A stretch of 64,000 bases of DNA, taken from contig NZ_SNZP01000009.1 of the NCBI RefSeq assembly GCF_004363805.1, positions 1-64,000 of the forward strand. The letters run 5' to 3'. Shown here piece after piece: positions 56,158 through 64,000 of the stretch; the first letter of the stretch is position 1, and each line of letters opens with the position of its first letter. The position numbers and the translations under genes were made by a program. The notes under the pieces were generated by a model. That model had not been told where the DNA came from and did no database searches. It saw only the letters and a list, made by a program, of their open reading frames with translations. This DNA is from Paludibacterium purpuratum. GTDB lineage: Bacteria > Pseudomonadota > Gammaproteobacteria > Burkholderiales > Chromobacteriaceae.

Positions 56158-57382
56158 GGGTCTTCTCGCGTAGACAAAAATAGATCGCCGCTTCAGCCAC
56201 GATCAGGCCCAACGGGCAGATCAGCGGACTGTCGAGCAACCACGGCGACGGTAACAACAGCAGATAAAACACCAGGCAACCGACCACACCGGAGCGGAAC
56301 ACCAGGCGAAACCCCGCCGCGTTGGCCAAGCGCGCAGTCATGCGCACGGTACGAAGCCATTGCACGGCAAAATAACCGGCCCAAGCCCAGACATATTGCA
56401 GCCAGACCGTGCCGCGCAAATAAGTTGGCAGATAACGCGGCGCCACCCCACCCGCGAGGCACAACAGCGAGGCATAGACCAGCACCAGCACCATGGCCAT
56501 GGCGTTTTGCCGACGGATAATGTCCGCCTTTTCACCGAGTGCGCCGGCATTCTCCAAGCGAGCGAACAGCGGGCGGTAATAACTCGACCACCCCTGGATC
56601 ATCAACCCGACCGGCGTGAACGCCAGCCGGGAAGCCGCCAGCATGGCGACCGCTTTGTGACCTTGCGTGCTGGCCAAGTAAAACCAATAGCCGTTGCTGA
56701 ACAGCCAGGTCACCAGTACACCGGGTAGCGCCCAACGCGCGCAGTGCCAAACTTCGAGCCAAAACCCCCGGTTGGCGACGGCGAAGGGTGGCGCGCCGCT
56801 CGGCGCTGCCGTGTGTACCCGATGGCGCAAGCCAATCAATGCCGGTAGGGAAATCGCCAGCAAAACACCCTCGAGTCCGAACCGGCCGATAATGACCGCC
56901 AGCGCCAGCCCCACTGACGCCAGCACAAAATAGGCGCCGTCAAGCCTCAACAGATTCGCCAGATCGCCGTCCAACAGCCAACCGGCGCGCTGGACATCGC
57001 GGTATAGCAGCAGACAAAAGCACAGTGCGATGGTCGGCCCCGGCAGAGACGATGCCGCATCGCTATGGAACCCTGCCTGATAGCCCAGCAACAGAACACT
57101 GCCCAAAAGACCCAGCGCCAGGCCGCCGCCCACCCCCAGGCCGAGCATGCGCCGCACCACTTGCTCGGCCATGCGGCTCGATAAGGTCGCCATCGGCTGC
57201 AGCAGCAAGGCGTTGAGCAGGCTGGTCAGCAACATATACGCATTGATGATCAGCACGAAGGCGGCGTAATCGTTCCGTTGTCCTTGCTGCATGACCGCAA
57301 GCGACGCCATGAAACCTGTACCGCTGACCAGTCCCTGACACAGGAAGGACAGGGCCGGCTTCGGTAGCCTATCGAGTCGCAT
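56132..57382 (-). CDS. Wzx-type polysaccharide flippase
   Basis: A 416-residue integral membrane protein with about 12 transmembrane helices, similar in layout to MATE/MVF-fold Wzx flippases that move undecaprenyl-linked repeat units to the periplasm. No short motif is diagnostic; the call rests on topology, length and place between kinase and glycosyltransferase genes. ATG at 57382 or a GTG three codons before are equal choices. Confidence 0.78.
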   Translation of the reverse strand: MRLDRLPKPALSFLCQGLVSGTGFMASLAVMQQGQRNDYAAFVLIINAYMLLTSLLNALLLQPMATLSSRMAEQVVRRMLGLGVGGGLALGLLGSVLLLGYQAGFHSDAASSLPGPTIALCFCLLLYRDVQRAGWLLDGDLANLLRLDGAYFVLASVGLALAVIIGRFGLEGVLLAISLPALIGLRHRVHTAAPSGAPPFAVANRGFWLEVWHCARWALPGVLVTWLFSNGYWFYLASTQGHKAVAMLAASRLAFTPVGLMIQGWSSYYRPLFARLENAGALGEKADIIRRQNAMAMVLVLVYASLLCLAGGVAPRYLPTYLRGTVWLQYVWAWAGYFAVQWLRTVRMTARLANAAGFRLVFRSGVVGCLVFYLLLLPSPWLLDSPLICPLGLIVAEAAIYFCLREKTHAFVAETL

Positions 57383-57416
57383 CGTCCTCACGGTTGCGCA
57401 CCGAATGGCGGCAAGG

Positions 57417-58283
57417 TCAACGGTGCAACACCGAGCCCAGCACCTCGGAGCCCAGCTGTTGCAGCGCGTCGCATAGCAGCGTCAGGCCTTCCAGTGCCGT
57501 GGCATCGGCCTCGACCGAAAGCAGCGTCCCGCCGGCGCGTGCGGCGACCAGCAAAACATCCGAGGCACGGTCGAATGCCGGCGTATCGACGATGATCACT
57601 TGATACTGTTCGCTCAAAGCGCGCAGCAGCCCCTCGAAACCGCTACGCGACAGCAGCTCCTGCGGATTGGGCGGCAAAGCCCCGCTTTCCAGGACCGACA
57701 GATCGCACAGTTCGTCCAGTCGAGTAATGACCTCGATGCCGGCACGCTGGCTGAGCAACTCCGACAACCCCGGTTGGCCGGCCTGGCCGAACAGATCGGA
57801 ACGTGTCTCCCGGCGCAGGTTGGCGTCGATCAGCAAAGTTCGCTCTCCCAATTGTGAAAACACGATGGCCAGGTTGGCCGCCAGGCATCGGTCGAGGCTG
57901 GCCTGATTCGGCTGCGCGATGGCCAACGCCTTGTGCCCTTGTCCGAACCAGCGTAACAACAGCTGACTGCGCAAGTTGCGCAAGGCTTCGACCTCGGCCG
58001 AGAACGGCCGGAAGGCGGCGAACAACTTGGCGCTGAACGACAAATCGTCGGCGGAGAAATAGGGGAAGGCGAATTGGATCGCGAGCGCCTGATCGATATC
58101 GCTTTGTGCGACAAAGCCCAGACTGAGCGCCGCCTCGCCAAAGCGCAGGCCGCTTTCACGCTGCAGGCGCAGGACTTTTTCGGCCTGCGACGGTGTCAAC
58201 CTGCCGCGATCCAGCAGCCATTGCCCGATGGTGCCGCTTTGCTCGTCGACCTCGATACGACGACTCAGATGCTGATTCATCAT
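57417..58283 (-). CDS. EpsG-like chain-length tyrosine kinase homologue, P-loop lost
   Basis: A 288-residue homologue of the BY-kinase EpsG/CpsD that partners the chain-length protein. An N-terminal MshEN-like region (IGQWLLDRGRLTPSQAEKVL, LRFGEAALSLGF) precedes the kinase fold. Walker A-prime (LLIDANLR, 151-157) and Walker B (VIIVDTP, 229-235) are kept, but the Walker A site, normally an SPGxGEGRS-type loop, reads AIAQPNQASLDRC (121-133) with no glycine-rich loop, Lys or Ser/Thr at the phosphate position. The C-terminus (GSEVLGSVLHR) has no tyrosine cluster. It should not bind ATP normally and may be a structural pseudokinase. It overlaps the chain-length gene by 4 bp. Confidence 0.87.
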   Translation of the reverse strand: MMNQHLSRRIEVDEQSGTIGQWLLDRGRLTPSQAEKVLRLQRESGLRFGEAALSLGFVAQSDIDQALAIQFAFPYFSADDLSFSAKLFAAFRPFSAEVEALRNLRSQLLLRWFGQGHKALAIAQPNQASLDRCLAANLAIVFSQLGERTLLIDANLRRETRSDLFGQAGQPGLSELLSQRAGIEVITRLDELCDLSVLESGALPPNPQELLSRSGFEGLLRALSEQYQVIIVDTPAFDRASDVLLVAARAGGTLLSVEADATALEGLTLLCDALQQLGSEVLGSVLHR

Positions 58284-59683
58284 GCGCGTGCGCTCGTAAT
58301 GGATTTAAGCCAGGAGGCAAGGGATGCCCGGCGCCCGTCGATGGGCGGCGGGGTGTAATCGATCACCGACAGCACCGACAAGCCCGGCAGCTTTGCCAAA
58401 TCGGCGGCTCCCCGTACTCGGCGATCCCGCATTTCAACCAACAAGGCGCACCCGATTGCCAGTAAGCCGCCGACCAGTAGCGCTGCGGCTAGGCTTGGCA
58501 GCGGCCTCGGCCAAGAGGGGCGGATCGGCACCGTCGCCGACTTGAGCAGATAAAGATTGGTTTGACTGACATGGCTGGCCAGACTGGTATCAGAAAATCG
58601 CTGCAGCACTTGGCTATAGGCGCGCTGCGCGCCCTCCGCCTCTTTTTGCAGCACATTCAGTTTGGTCGCTTGTTCCTTTTGCGCCAGCACCCGGCTTTTT
58701 TCGTGCGCGATGGCGCCTTGCAGGCCATTTTGCCGTGCAGCGGCGTTCTGCGTCGCCTGCTGCAGACTGGCGACGGATTGCTGGGTCATTCGCGCCAACT
58801 GCTGCCGATTGGCATCGCGCTCGGCCTGTGCCTGGCGGTATTGCGGATGGTTCGGTCCGAGCGATTCGGACAGCGAGCGAAGCTTGACTTCCGACTGGGC
58901 CAACAACGCCTTCTGCTGTTGAATCAACGGATTATTCTGCACGTCCGGCGCCAGCTGGCTGCCGCCGGCGCGGGCATGCGCATCGAAGGTCTCGACTTGC
59001 GCCGTCGCCAACTGCGTGGACAACTCATTGAGCCGGCGCTCGTCCAGATCGAGGTGTTGGTCAAGGTCGGTCAAAATGCCGGACTGGCGTTGAAAGGCCG
59101 CCAGCCGTAGCTGCGCTCTTTCCAGACTTTCCTGCAATGGCAGCAGTTGCTGCTGAAACACAAGGTTTTGCTGCTGTGCCGCCGAGGTCTGCATATCGGT
59201 CAGTACCGCCATATAGGCACTGGCAAATCCATTGGCCAATTCGGCGGCGGCGGCCGGATCCGCCGCGGTATAGCTGATGGTGAGCAAGCTGCTTTCGCGG
59301 CCGGGTTGCACGTCGAGCTTTTTGAGCAGTTGTTCGGCCAGCCAGTCGCGTAGCGACCCCCTGCCCTCGGTGTCCCGGCTGAAGTCGGCAATCGCTTGTG
59401 GCCGTTTATCCAGGCCCAGCGTATCGATCACCTTCAGCGCGGTTCGCTGGCTCGCGGCGATTTCCGACTGAGTCTGCAGATAGCCGGGAATCAAATAGGC
59501 GGCGACCGGGCTACCGGTCAGCGGGTCGGAGGCCTTTTCGTCCACCGCCAGTACCGAACGCGCCGTCCATTGCTTGGGCAGCACTAAAACCAACGCCATG
59601 GTCAGCACCAACACCGCGGTGAAGACCCATACGGCGATCCGGCGCCGCGCGCTCATCGTCCTCAACAGCCATTCAACGCTCAT
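58280..59683 (-). CDS. Chain-length determinant protein (EpsF/Wzc N-terminal type)
   Basis: A 467-residue inner-membrane polysaccharide co-polymerase. It has a first transmembrane helix (about 19-38, VWVFTAVLVLTMALVLVL), a long periplasmic coiled coil rich in Gln and Leu, a second helix near 400-425 (LPSLAAALLVGGLLAIGCALL) and the Wzz Pro-rich segment ATVPIRPSWPRPLP before it. It sets polymer length together with the kinase homologue and the outer-membrane export protein. AAGGGA stands 7 bases ahead of the ATG at 59683. Confidence 0.88.
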   Translation of the reverse strand: MSVEWLLRTMSARRRIAVWVFTAVLVLTMALVLVLPKQWTARSVLAVDEKASDPLTGSPVAAYLIPGYLQTQSEIAASQRTALKVIDTLGLDKRPQAIADFSRDTEGRGSLRDWLAEQLLKKLDVQPGRESSLLTISYTAADPAAAAELANGFASAYMAVLTDMQTSAAQQQNLVFQQQLLPLQESLERAQLRLAAFQRQSGILTDLDQHLDLDERRLNELSTQLATAQVETFDAHARAGGSQLAPDVQNNPLIQQQKALLAQSEVKLRSLSESLGPNHPQYRQAQAERDANRQQLARMTQQSVASLQQATQNAAARQNGLQGAIAHEKSRVLAQKEQATKLNVLQKEAEGAQRAYSQVLQRFSDTSLASHVSQTNLYLLKSATVPIRPSWPRPLPSLAAALLVGGLLAIGCALLVEMRDRRVRGAADLAKLPGLSVLSVIDYTPPPIDGRRASLASWLKSITSARA

Positions 59684-59706
59684 CGCTTGGTCCCTTGCCT
59701 CGATGC

Positions 59707-60513
59707 TTAAAACCAACTCTCGCCCACATCGACCACATCACCCTCCTGCAACGGATCGCTTGCGCTGGCCTCCTGCGCCCGCGTCTGCCCGCCCGGGTCG
59801 ACACGGTGGATGGTCAACGCCCGTGGCGCGGCCTTGGCGGTCAAACCGCCCGCCACCGCGATCGCCTGCTGGACGGTCATCTTGGCTTCGCGGCGATAGG
59901 CCCCGGGACGATTGACTTCGCCGCTGACGAAGACCAAAGCGCGCGGCGCATAGACCACATCGCCACTCGATAGCAGGATCGTGCGCAGGGCCTGAACCGG
60001 CTCGGCGACCAACTGGCTCAACGACAAAACCTGGCGCTGTTGGTCGTGTATCACCACCACGGTATCGCCGCCGGAGGGGCCGATGCCGCCGACTTGCGCA
60101 ATGACCGAGAGCAGGTCGGTGGGACGGTCGAGCACCACCGAACCGGGATGATTGAACTCGCCGATCACCGAGATCTGCCGACTACGAAATTGGCTGACCA
60201 CCAGCGTGACCTGGGGGCGACCAACATAGCCGCCCTCGGCCAGTCGCTCGGCGATCAAACGCTCGGCTTCGTCACCCGACAAATCGGCGAGATGCAGGCG
60301 TCCAAGCAACGGAAAATTAAGGTCGCCGCGACTCGACAACATGGCCTCGACGGTCAGATCTGGGCTGTTGTAAACCGAGACCTTGACGATGTCGCCCGGC
60401 CCCAGCCGGTACTCCCCGGCATTGCCCGCCCACCCCGCCAGGCAAAGCACGCAGAACAAGGCCGGCAGCAAGCCTCGTCGCACAAAAATCAGAAAACGCC
60501 GTGTCTTCGTCAT
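59707..60513 (-). CDS. Polysaccharide export protein (EpsE/Wza type)
   Basis: A 268-residue periplasmic/outer-membrane export protein. After a signal peptide (LLPALFCVLCLAGWAG) comes the poly_export domain (YRLGPGDIVKVSVYNSPDLT) and two SLBB domains (ISVIGEFNHPGSVVL, VFVSGEVNRPGAYRREAKM). There is no clear lipobox, so it may lack the lipid anchor of Wza. The ATG at 60513 is used; ATGs at 60519 and 60531 are alternatives. It lies between the phosphotransferase and chain-length genes. Confidence 0.88.
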   Translation of the reverse strand: MTKTRRFLIFVRRGLLPALFCVLCLAGWAGNAGEYRLGPGDIVKVSVYNSPDLTVEAMLSSRGDLNFPLLGRLHLADLSGDEAERLIAERLAEGGYVGRPQVTLVVSQFRSRQISVIGEFNHPGSVVLDRPTDLLSVIAQVGGIGPSGGDTVVVIHDQQRQVLSLSQLVAEPVQALRTILLSSGDVVYAPRALVFVSGEVNRPGAYRREAKMTVQQAIAVAGGLTAKAAPRALTIHRVDPGGQTRAQEASASDPLQEGDVVDVGESWF

Positions 60514-60556
60514 GGTCATTCCATCGTTCATCGGCCGCGCCCATCGGCCGGTGTCG

Positions 60557-62002
60557 TCAATAGGCGTTCGGATCCTTGAGCACCAACCTGGCCGTGCGCA
60601 ACACGATCTTGAGATCGAGCCAGACCGACCAGTTGCGGATGTATTCCAGATCCATGTCGATACGGCGCCGCATCTGCTCGACCGTCGCGGTCTCGCCTCG
60701 ACAGCCATTGATCTGCGCCCAACCGGTAATACCGGGCTTGACCTTGTGCCGAAACATGTAGCCCTTGATCAAGCGTCGGTACAGCTCGTTGTGGGCATTA
60801 GCATGCGGCCGTGGGCCGACAATGCTCATCTGTCCTTTGAGTACATTGAAAAACTGCGGCAGCTCATCCAGCGAGGTTTTGCGCAGAAACGCGCCGATGC
60901 GGGTCAACCGTCGATCGCCCTTCACCGCTTGGGCAATCCGGTCGCCGTCTTCCATGACCGTCATCGAGCGGAATTTGTAGACATCGATGCTTTTGCCATC
61001 GACACCGTAACGGCGTTGCACAAACAGTATCGGGCCGGGCGAGGTCAGCTTGACCGCCATGGCGACGGCCAGCATCAACGGCCAGATCAGCGTCAGAATA
61101 CCGAGCGACAGCAGTAGATCCTCGGCGCGCTTGATCGGTCCGAACAGGCCGAGGAACGGCGACTCGCGCACGCCCAGCACCGGGATCCCCGCGACGTGGT
61201 CGAGGCGGGCCTGGATCAGATCGCACATCGCCATGTCCGGCACGAAATAGACCGACACGGTGCTGTCCTTCAACATGTCCAACATCTCCACGATGCGCGT
61301 CTGTCGAGTCATCGGCAGCGCGACATAAATGCGATCGATCCGATGTTGCGCAATGATCTGCAATAGGCCCGCCAGCTCGCCCAGCACCTCGTCCGCCACC
61401 GTCGGCGACAGTCGTTCGACTTTGCGGTCGTCGACATAGCCGACAAACGCCAGGCGCAGTTGCACTTCGCTACGCAGCCGTGCGGCCAAGGTCTGCCCAA
61501 GCTCGTTGGCGCCGACGATCAAGACTCGACGCATCGCGCCGCGGTACGACGGCGACCGGAGGAAAAAACAGCGGAAACAGAAGTGGGTCAGCAAGATCAC
61601 CATGGGCGTGATCAAGAGCCAGCTCAGAATGAAATGCTCGGGGAAACGCCATCCGGCCAATTTGCACACGGCCTCGGTGAACAGCGCCAACAGCCCCCAG
61701 GAAGTGGCGAACCGCATCACGCCTAGCGATCGATCGCGCGACTCGGCCAACAATAAATAAGTGTTGTCCAGCAGCATCACCCCCGCCATGAACCCCAAAA
61801 TCGCCACCAATAGCAGGGGGCCGCTGCGCTGGAGATGCAGATAGCCGCCCTGTGCGTACAGCACCATCACCACGATAAACGGATCGACCAGGGACTTGAT
61901 CAGACTCATCACGGGATACGCATCCAGCAACCCACCCAGTCGATCATGCGACATGCGTATCCTGACTTCGGAATGAGGAGAAACCCCGACTTCATTCGGC
62001 AT
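60557..62002 (-). CDS. Undecaprenyl-phosphate glucose (sugar) phosphotransferase
   Basis: A 481-residue polyisoprenyl-phosphate hexose-1-phosphate transferase of the WcaJ/EpsB type that starts each repeat unit by loading a sugar phosphate on undecaprenyl phosphate. It has four N-terminal transmembrane helices, a Rossmann-like middle (RVLIVGANELGQTLAARL), a fifth re-entrant helix (LLSLGILTLIWPLMLAVAMAV) and the catalytic C-terminal domain with KFRSMTVMEDGD, RKTSLDELPQFFNVLKG and KPGITGWAQING. AGAGG stands 7 bases ahead of the ATG at 62002. Confidence 0.92.
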   Translation of the reverse strand: MPNEVGVSPHSEVRIRMSHDRLGGLLDAYPVMSLIKSLVDPFIVVMVLYAQGGYLHLQRSGPLLLVAILGFMAGVMLLDNTYLLLAESRDRSLGVMRFATSWGLLALFTEAVCKLAGWRFPEHFILSWLLITPMVILLTHFCFRCFFLRSPSYRGAMRRVLIVGANELGQTLAARLRSEVQLRLAFVGYVDDRKVERLSPTVADEVLGELAGLLQIIAQHRIDRIYVALPMTRQTRIVEMLDMLKDSTVSVYFVPDMAMCDLIQARLDHVAGIPVLGVRESPFLGLFGPIKRAEDLLLSLGILTLIWPLMLAVAMAVKLTSPGPILFVQRRYGVDGKSIDVYKFRSMTVMEDGDRIAQAVKGDRRLTRIGAFLRKTSLDELPQFFNVLKGQMSIVGPRPHANAHNELYRRLIKGYMFRHKVKPGITGWAQINGCRGETATVEQMRRRIDMDLEYIRNWSVWLDLKIVLRTARLVLKDPNAY

Positions 62003-62050
62003 GACCAATCCTCTCGTTCGCGGCAATCGTCGTCATGGGCTCGATTGCCG

Positions 62051-63226
62051 TCAGAAATAGAGCCTGACCGTGGCACCCAACTGGTTATCGACATAGCTGT
62101 CGACGTCCGATTGCGATGAGCGCACCGCACGCGACACATAAGGCGTTATCTCCACGGCGCGGTCCGGTCGAAACACCAGCGATACCCGCAACATGCGCGT
62201 GCGCTCGCAGCCGATCGGTGTGGCGTCGTATTGGCGTTTTTCATCGCGCCACTCAACGTTCATTGAGGTTTTCTCACTGATTGTGTCGCTCAGGCGCAGA
62301 TAACGATTGCGGTGGATCGTCGGCGTTCGAGAACGCCCCGGGTCATCGAAATCGCGTTCGATGCCCAAAGAAATCGCGACCTTGCCGCTGGCGAGCCAGC
62401 GCCACGCCAACGCACCGATCCCGCGAGACACCGCCGCCTCCCCCGCGACACTCGCCCCCACCCGACCGGCGCGTCCGCTTAATTGGCTCTTGGCACTCAA
62501 TGGCCAAACCAGATCGAAGCGCAGATAGCGCAGCCGATATGCGTCGCTCCCCGCCCCGGCCGCCGGATCGGCGACCGGGTTCACCCGCCGCTGCTCCACA
62601 TGCACCCCGAACACACTGCCGCGCGGGGTCGACCAGCTCGCACCGAACGTCGCCGACCTCAGGTCATCGTCATAGTTTGTCTGCGCCGAATGGCGCTCGC
62701 GGGTCAGGCCCGACTCGCCATCCAGCCCCAGCCATGCGTTAGGCGCCCAGAGCGCCCGCACACGCAAGGTTCGATCGCGCACTTCGTCTTGCGCCACACC
62801 GGGCGCATAACCGGCATCGACGCGGTCATTGCGATCGGACAGATTCAACAGCCCCGACCACTGCTCGCCCACCGCCCAGTCCCAGCCGAGGTCGTGCTGC
62901 CAACTTGAATAGTTGAAATTCCGGTAATCGCTGTACTGGTTGCGGTTGAATTGACCATCAATGCGCCACGTCTGCCGCGAGTGCCGCGTCTCGGCATGCC
63001 ATCCCATCCCAGCGGATCGAATCCAATCGCCCCGGCCTTTGTCGCCATAGCCCAATGGCACGCTCTGACCCGGCCCAAGCAGCAGTACGTTGTCGTCGAA
63101 GCGCAAACCGGCCGAGGCGAACAGACGGATGCCGTCGGTCGGGGCATAGGCCGCCTTGGCCACAGACCCGACCGTCCCCAGACACAACAACAGCACAGTC
63201 GCTTTACTTGGCCGCAAAGCACGCAC
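62051..63226 (-). CDS. EpsL-type outer-membrane beta-barrel, exopolysaccharide operon
   Basis: A 391-residue protein with a signal peptide (VLLLCLGTVGSVAKAAYA) and alternating amphipathic strands that end in the aromatic C-terminus ATVRLYF, a BAM-recognised outer-membrane signature. Segments such as LFASAGLRFDDNVLLLG and VRDRTLRVRALWAPNAWLG fit the PEP-CTERM-associated EpsL family found beside EpsB/E/F/G genes. Its role is probably polymer passage or anchoring. It starts with GTG, 11 bp past the small PEP-CTERM-like gene. Confidence 0.82.
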   Translation of the reverse strand: MRALRPSKATVLLLCLGTVGSVAKAAYAPTDGIRLFASAGLRFDDNVLLLGPGQSVPLGYGDKGRGDWIRSAGMGWHAETRHSRQTWRIDGQFNRNQYSDYRNFNYSSWQHDLGWDWAVGEQWSGLLNLSDRNDRVDAGYAPGVAQDEVRDRTLRVRALWAPNAWLGLDGESGLTRERHSAQTNYDDDLRSATFGASWSTPRGSVFGVHVEQRRVNPVADPAAGAGSDAYRLRYLRFDLVWPLSAKSQLSGRAGRVGASVAGEAAVSRGIGALAWRWLASGKVAISLGIERDFDDPGRSRTPTIHRNRYLRLSDTISEKTSMNVEWRDEKRQYDATPIGCERTRMLRVSLVFRPDRAVEITPYVSRAVRSSQSDVDSYVDNQLGATVRLYF

Positions 63227-63237
63227 ACCGACCCGGC

Positions 63238-63438
63238 CTACAAGCCGAGAAACTTGCGGCTACGGCGCATGATCAACGGCACCACCAGCCCCACCGCCAA
63301 AGTCAGCAAGGTCGATGTCTCAGCCGCCGGGGCCGTGTCGAGCACGACCCGCGCGGCACGGGCGCCGGGCTCGGCTGCCTGCGACGCACAGGCAGCAATC
63401 AAAATCCAACAAGCCAATCCGTATAGCTTCGCCACCAT
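63238..63438 (-). CDS. Small exported protein with a PEP-CTERM-like sorting tail
   Basis: A 66-residue protein: signal peptide (LYGLACWILIAACASQAA), about 20 mature residues, then AAETSTLLTLAVGLVVPLIM followed by the basic end RRSRKFLGL. This tripartite tail has the plan of a PEP-CTERM sorting signal (motif, hydrophobic helix, Arg-rich end), with the STL that follows PEP still present but PEP itself replaced by AET. GGAG lies 7 bases ahead of the ATG at 63438. It is the first gene of the exopolysaccharide operon. Confidence 0.7.
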   Translation of the reverse strand: MVAKLYGLACWILIAACASQAAEPGARAARVVLDTAPAAETSTLLTLAVGLVVPLIMRRSRKFLGL

Positions 63439-63746
63439 CTTCAATCTCCTTCGCGTAGCCAAAGCTTCACCATCGACATCGAGCGCTACGCAACGTAAGG
63501 ACAAATGGATAAACCGAACTCGCCGGACAAGGTTGGATCGGTACAGCGGAGGCATGGGGCTCATGCCCATACCGCCGCGCTGTCGCGATAGCCACCGGCG
63601 CCAGAGACCAGCTCACACCCGTGAATGGGATGACGTAGAACGGCGCCTGCGAAGATGTGTAGAAGGATCGCCCTCGACAGAGGGCGCACCTGTATGATTG
63701 GTCGGGCACAGAATCTACGTGCCGCCCATGTTTTACCCGTTTGACA
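63439..63746. other. Upstream region of the exopolysaccharide operon
   Basis: 308 bp without a supportable gene; short frames on both strands are arginine-rich and look like shadows. The promoter of the leftward exopolysaccharide operon must lie here. An AT-rich segment around 63735-63770 holds the minus-strand sequence gtatattttaatgtcaaa, a possible -10 region, but I found no convincing -35 partner. Confidence 0.45.
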
Positions 63747-63992
63747 TTAAAATATACTGCCCTTTATGCCCATATCGGCTACACTCGCAGGGTCTATACA
63801 CCGATAATGCGTCTCATTCTTCTTGCCGCAAAATATGGCGGCAGACGACAAACCCCGCCTAGCTGCTGCGTAAATACCGCCGTTTCGGCGGGCGACAAGC
63901 GGAAGCGTAAAACGCCCCTGATCGAAATAACGGCCGGCACAGCCAAAGGTCGTGGACAGCACGATCGCCACCAGAATGGCCCCATAAAACAT
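63747..63992 (-). CDS. Short ORF at the window edge, uncertain
   Basis: An 81-codon frame starting FYGAILVAIVLSTTFGCAGRYF. The first 20 residues could be a lipoprotein signal with Cys18 as the lipobox residue (TFGC), but the rest is basic, has no recognisable family, and another frame here reads SPAETAVFTQQLGGVCRLPP with equal plausibility. The start is 8 bp from the window edge, so no ribosome site can be judged and the frame could belong to a longer gene. Confidence 0.25.
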   Translation of the reverse strand: MFYGAILVAIVLSTTFGCAGRYFDQGRFTLPLVARRNGGIYAAARRGLSSAAIFCGKKNETHYRCIDPASVADMGIKGSIF

Positions 63993-64000
63993 AATGATAT

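Overview
The window reads as chromosomal DNA of a Gram-negative betaproteobacterium, most likely of the order Neisseriales. This is inferred from the gene order ndk-rlmN-pilF-rodZ-ispG-hisS-yfgM-bamB-der, the hfq-hflX ... hisZ-purA block, the high GC content and the outer-membrane and type IV pilus genes. No insertion sequence, prophage, plasmid function or CRISPR array was seen.

Layout. Bases 1-260 hold the promoter and boxA leader of an rRNA operon that runs leftwards out of the window. From 0.26 to 20 kb lies a housekeeping region: rnr, three identical tRNA-Leu(CAG) genes, a YdgJ-type oxidoreductase, pncB, purA, hisZ, hflX, hfq, the der-to-ndk operon and a SPOR protein. From 19.9 to 23.8 kb is an accessory stretch: an unannotated 45-codon acidic ORF, a decayed glycosyltransferase, a cupin, a type II NADH dehydrogenase and a YcaQ-type DNA glycosylase.

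From 23.8 to 41.2 kb lies an aryl-polyene pigment cluster of the xanthomonadin kind. A chorismatase would supply a hydroxybenzoate starter and an AMP-ligase would load it onto an acyl carrier protein. Ketosynthases, a chain-length-factor-like protein, a ketoreductase and two hotdog dehydratases would build the polyene. Acyltransferases, a LolA-like protein and an MMPL exporter would attach and move it to the outer membrane. A glycosyltransferase, a methyltransferase, an alpha/beta hydrolase and a NodB-type deacetylase are possible tailoring enzymes. Most forward genes overlap by 4 bp, so they are translationally coupled.

From 41.4 to 49.7 kb is a patchwork: two RhiA-like secreted-looking paralogues with a small beta-rich protein, an FHA protein coupled to a Ser/Thr kinase with a degenerate cyclase-like tail, a small exported protein, a CadB/PotE-type antiporter and CheV.

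From 49.8 to 63.4 kb is a leftward exopolysaccharide operon of the EpsB/E/F/G/L type: initiating sugar-phosphate transferase, export protein, chain-length regulator, a partner kinase that has lost its P-loop, flippase, polymerase, three glycosyltransferases, a serine O-acetyltransferase-like acetyltransferase, a glycoside hydrolase, an EpsL barrel and, first in the operon, a 66-residue protein with a PEP-CTERM-like tail. Exosortase is not in the window.
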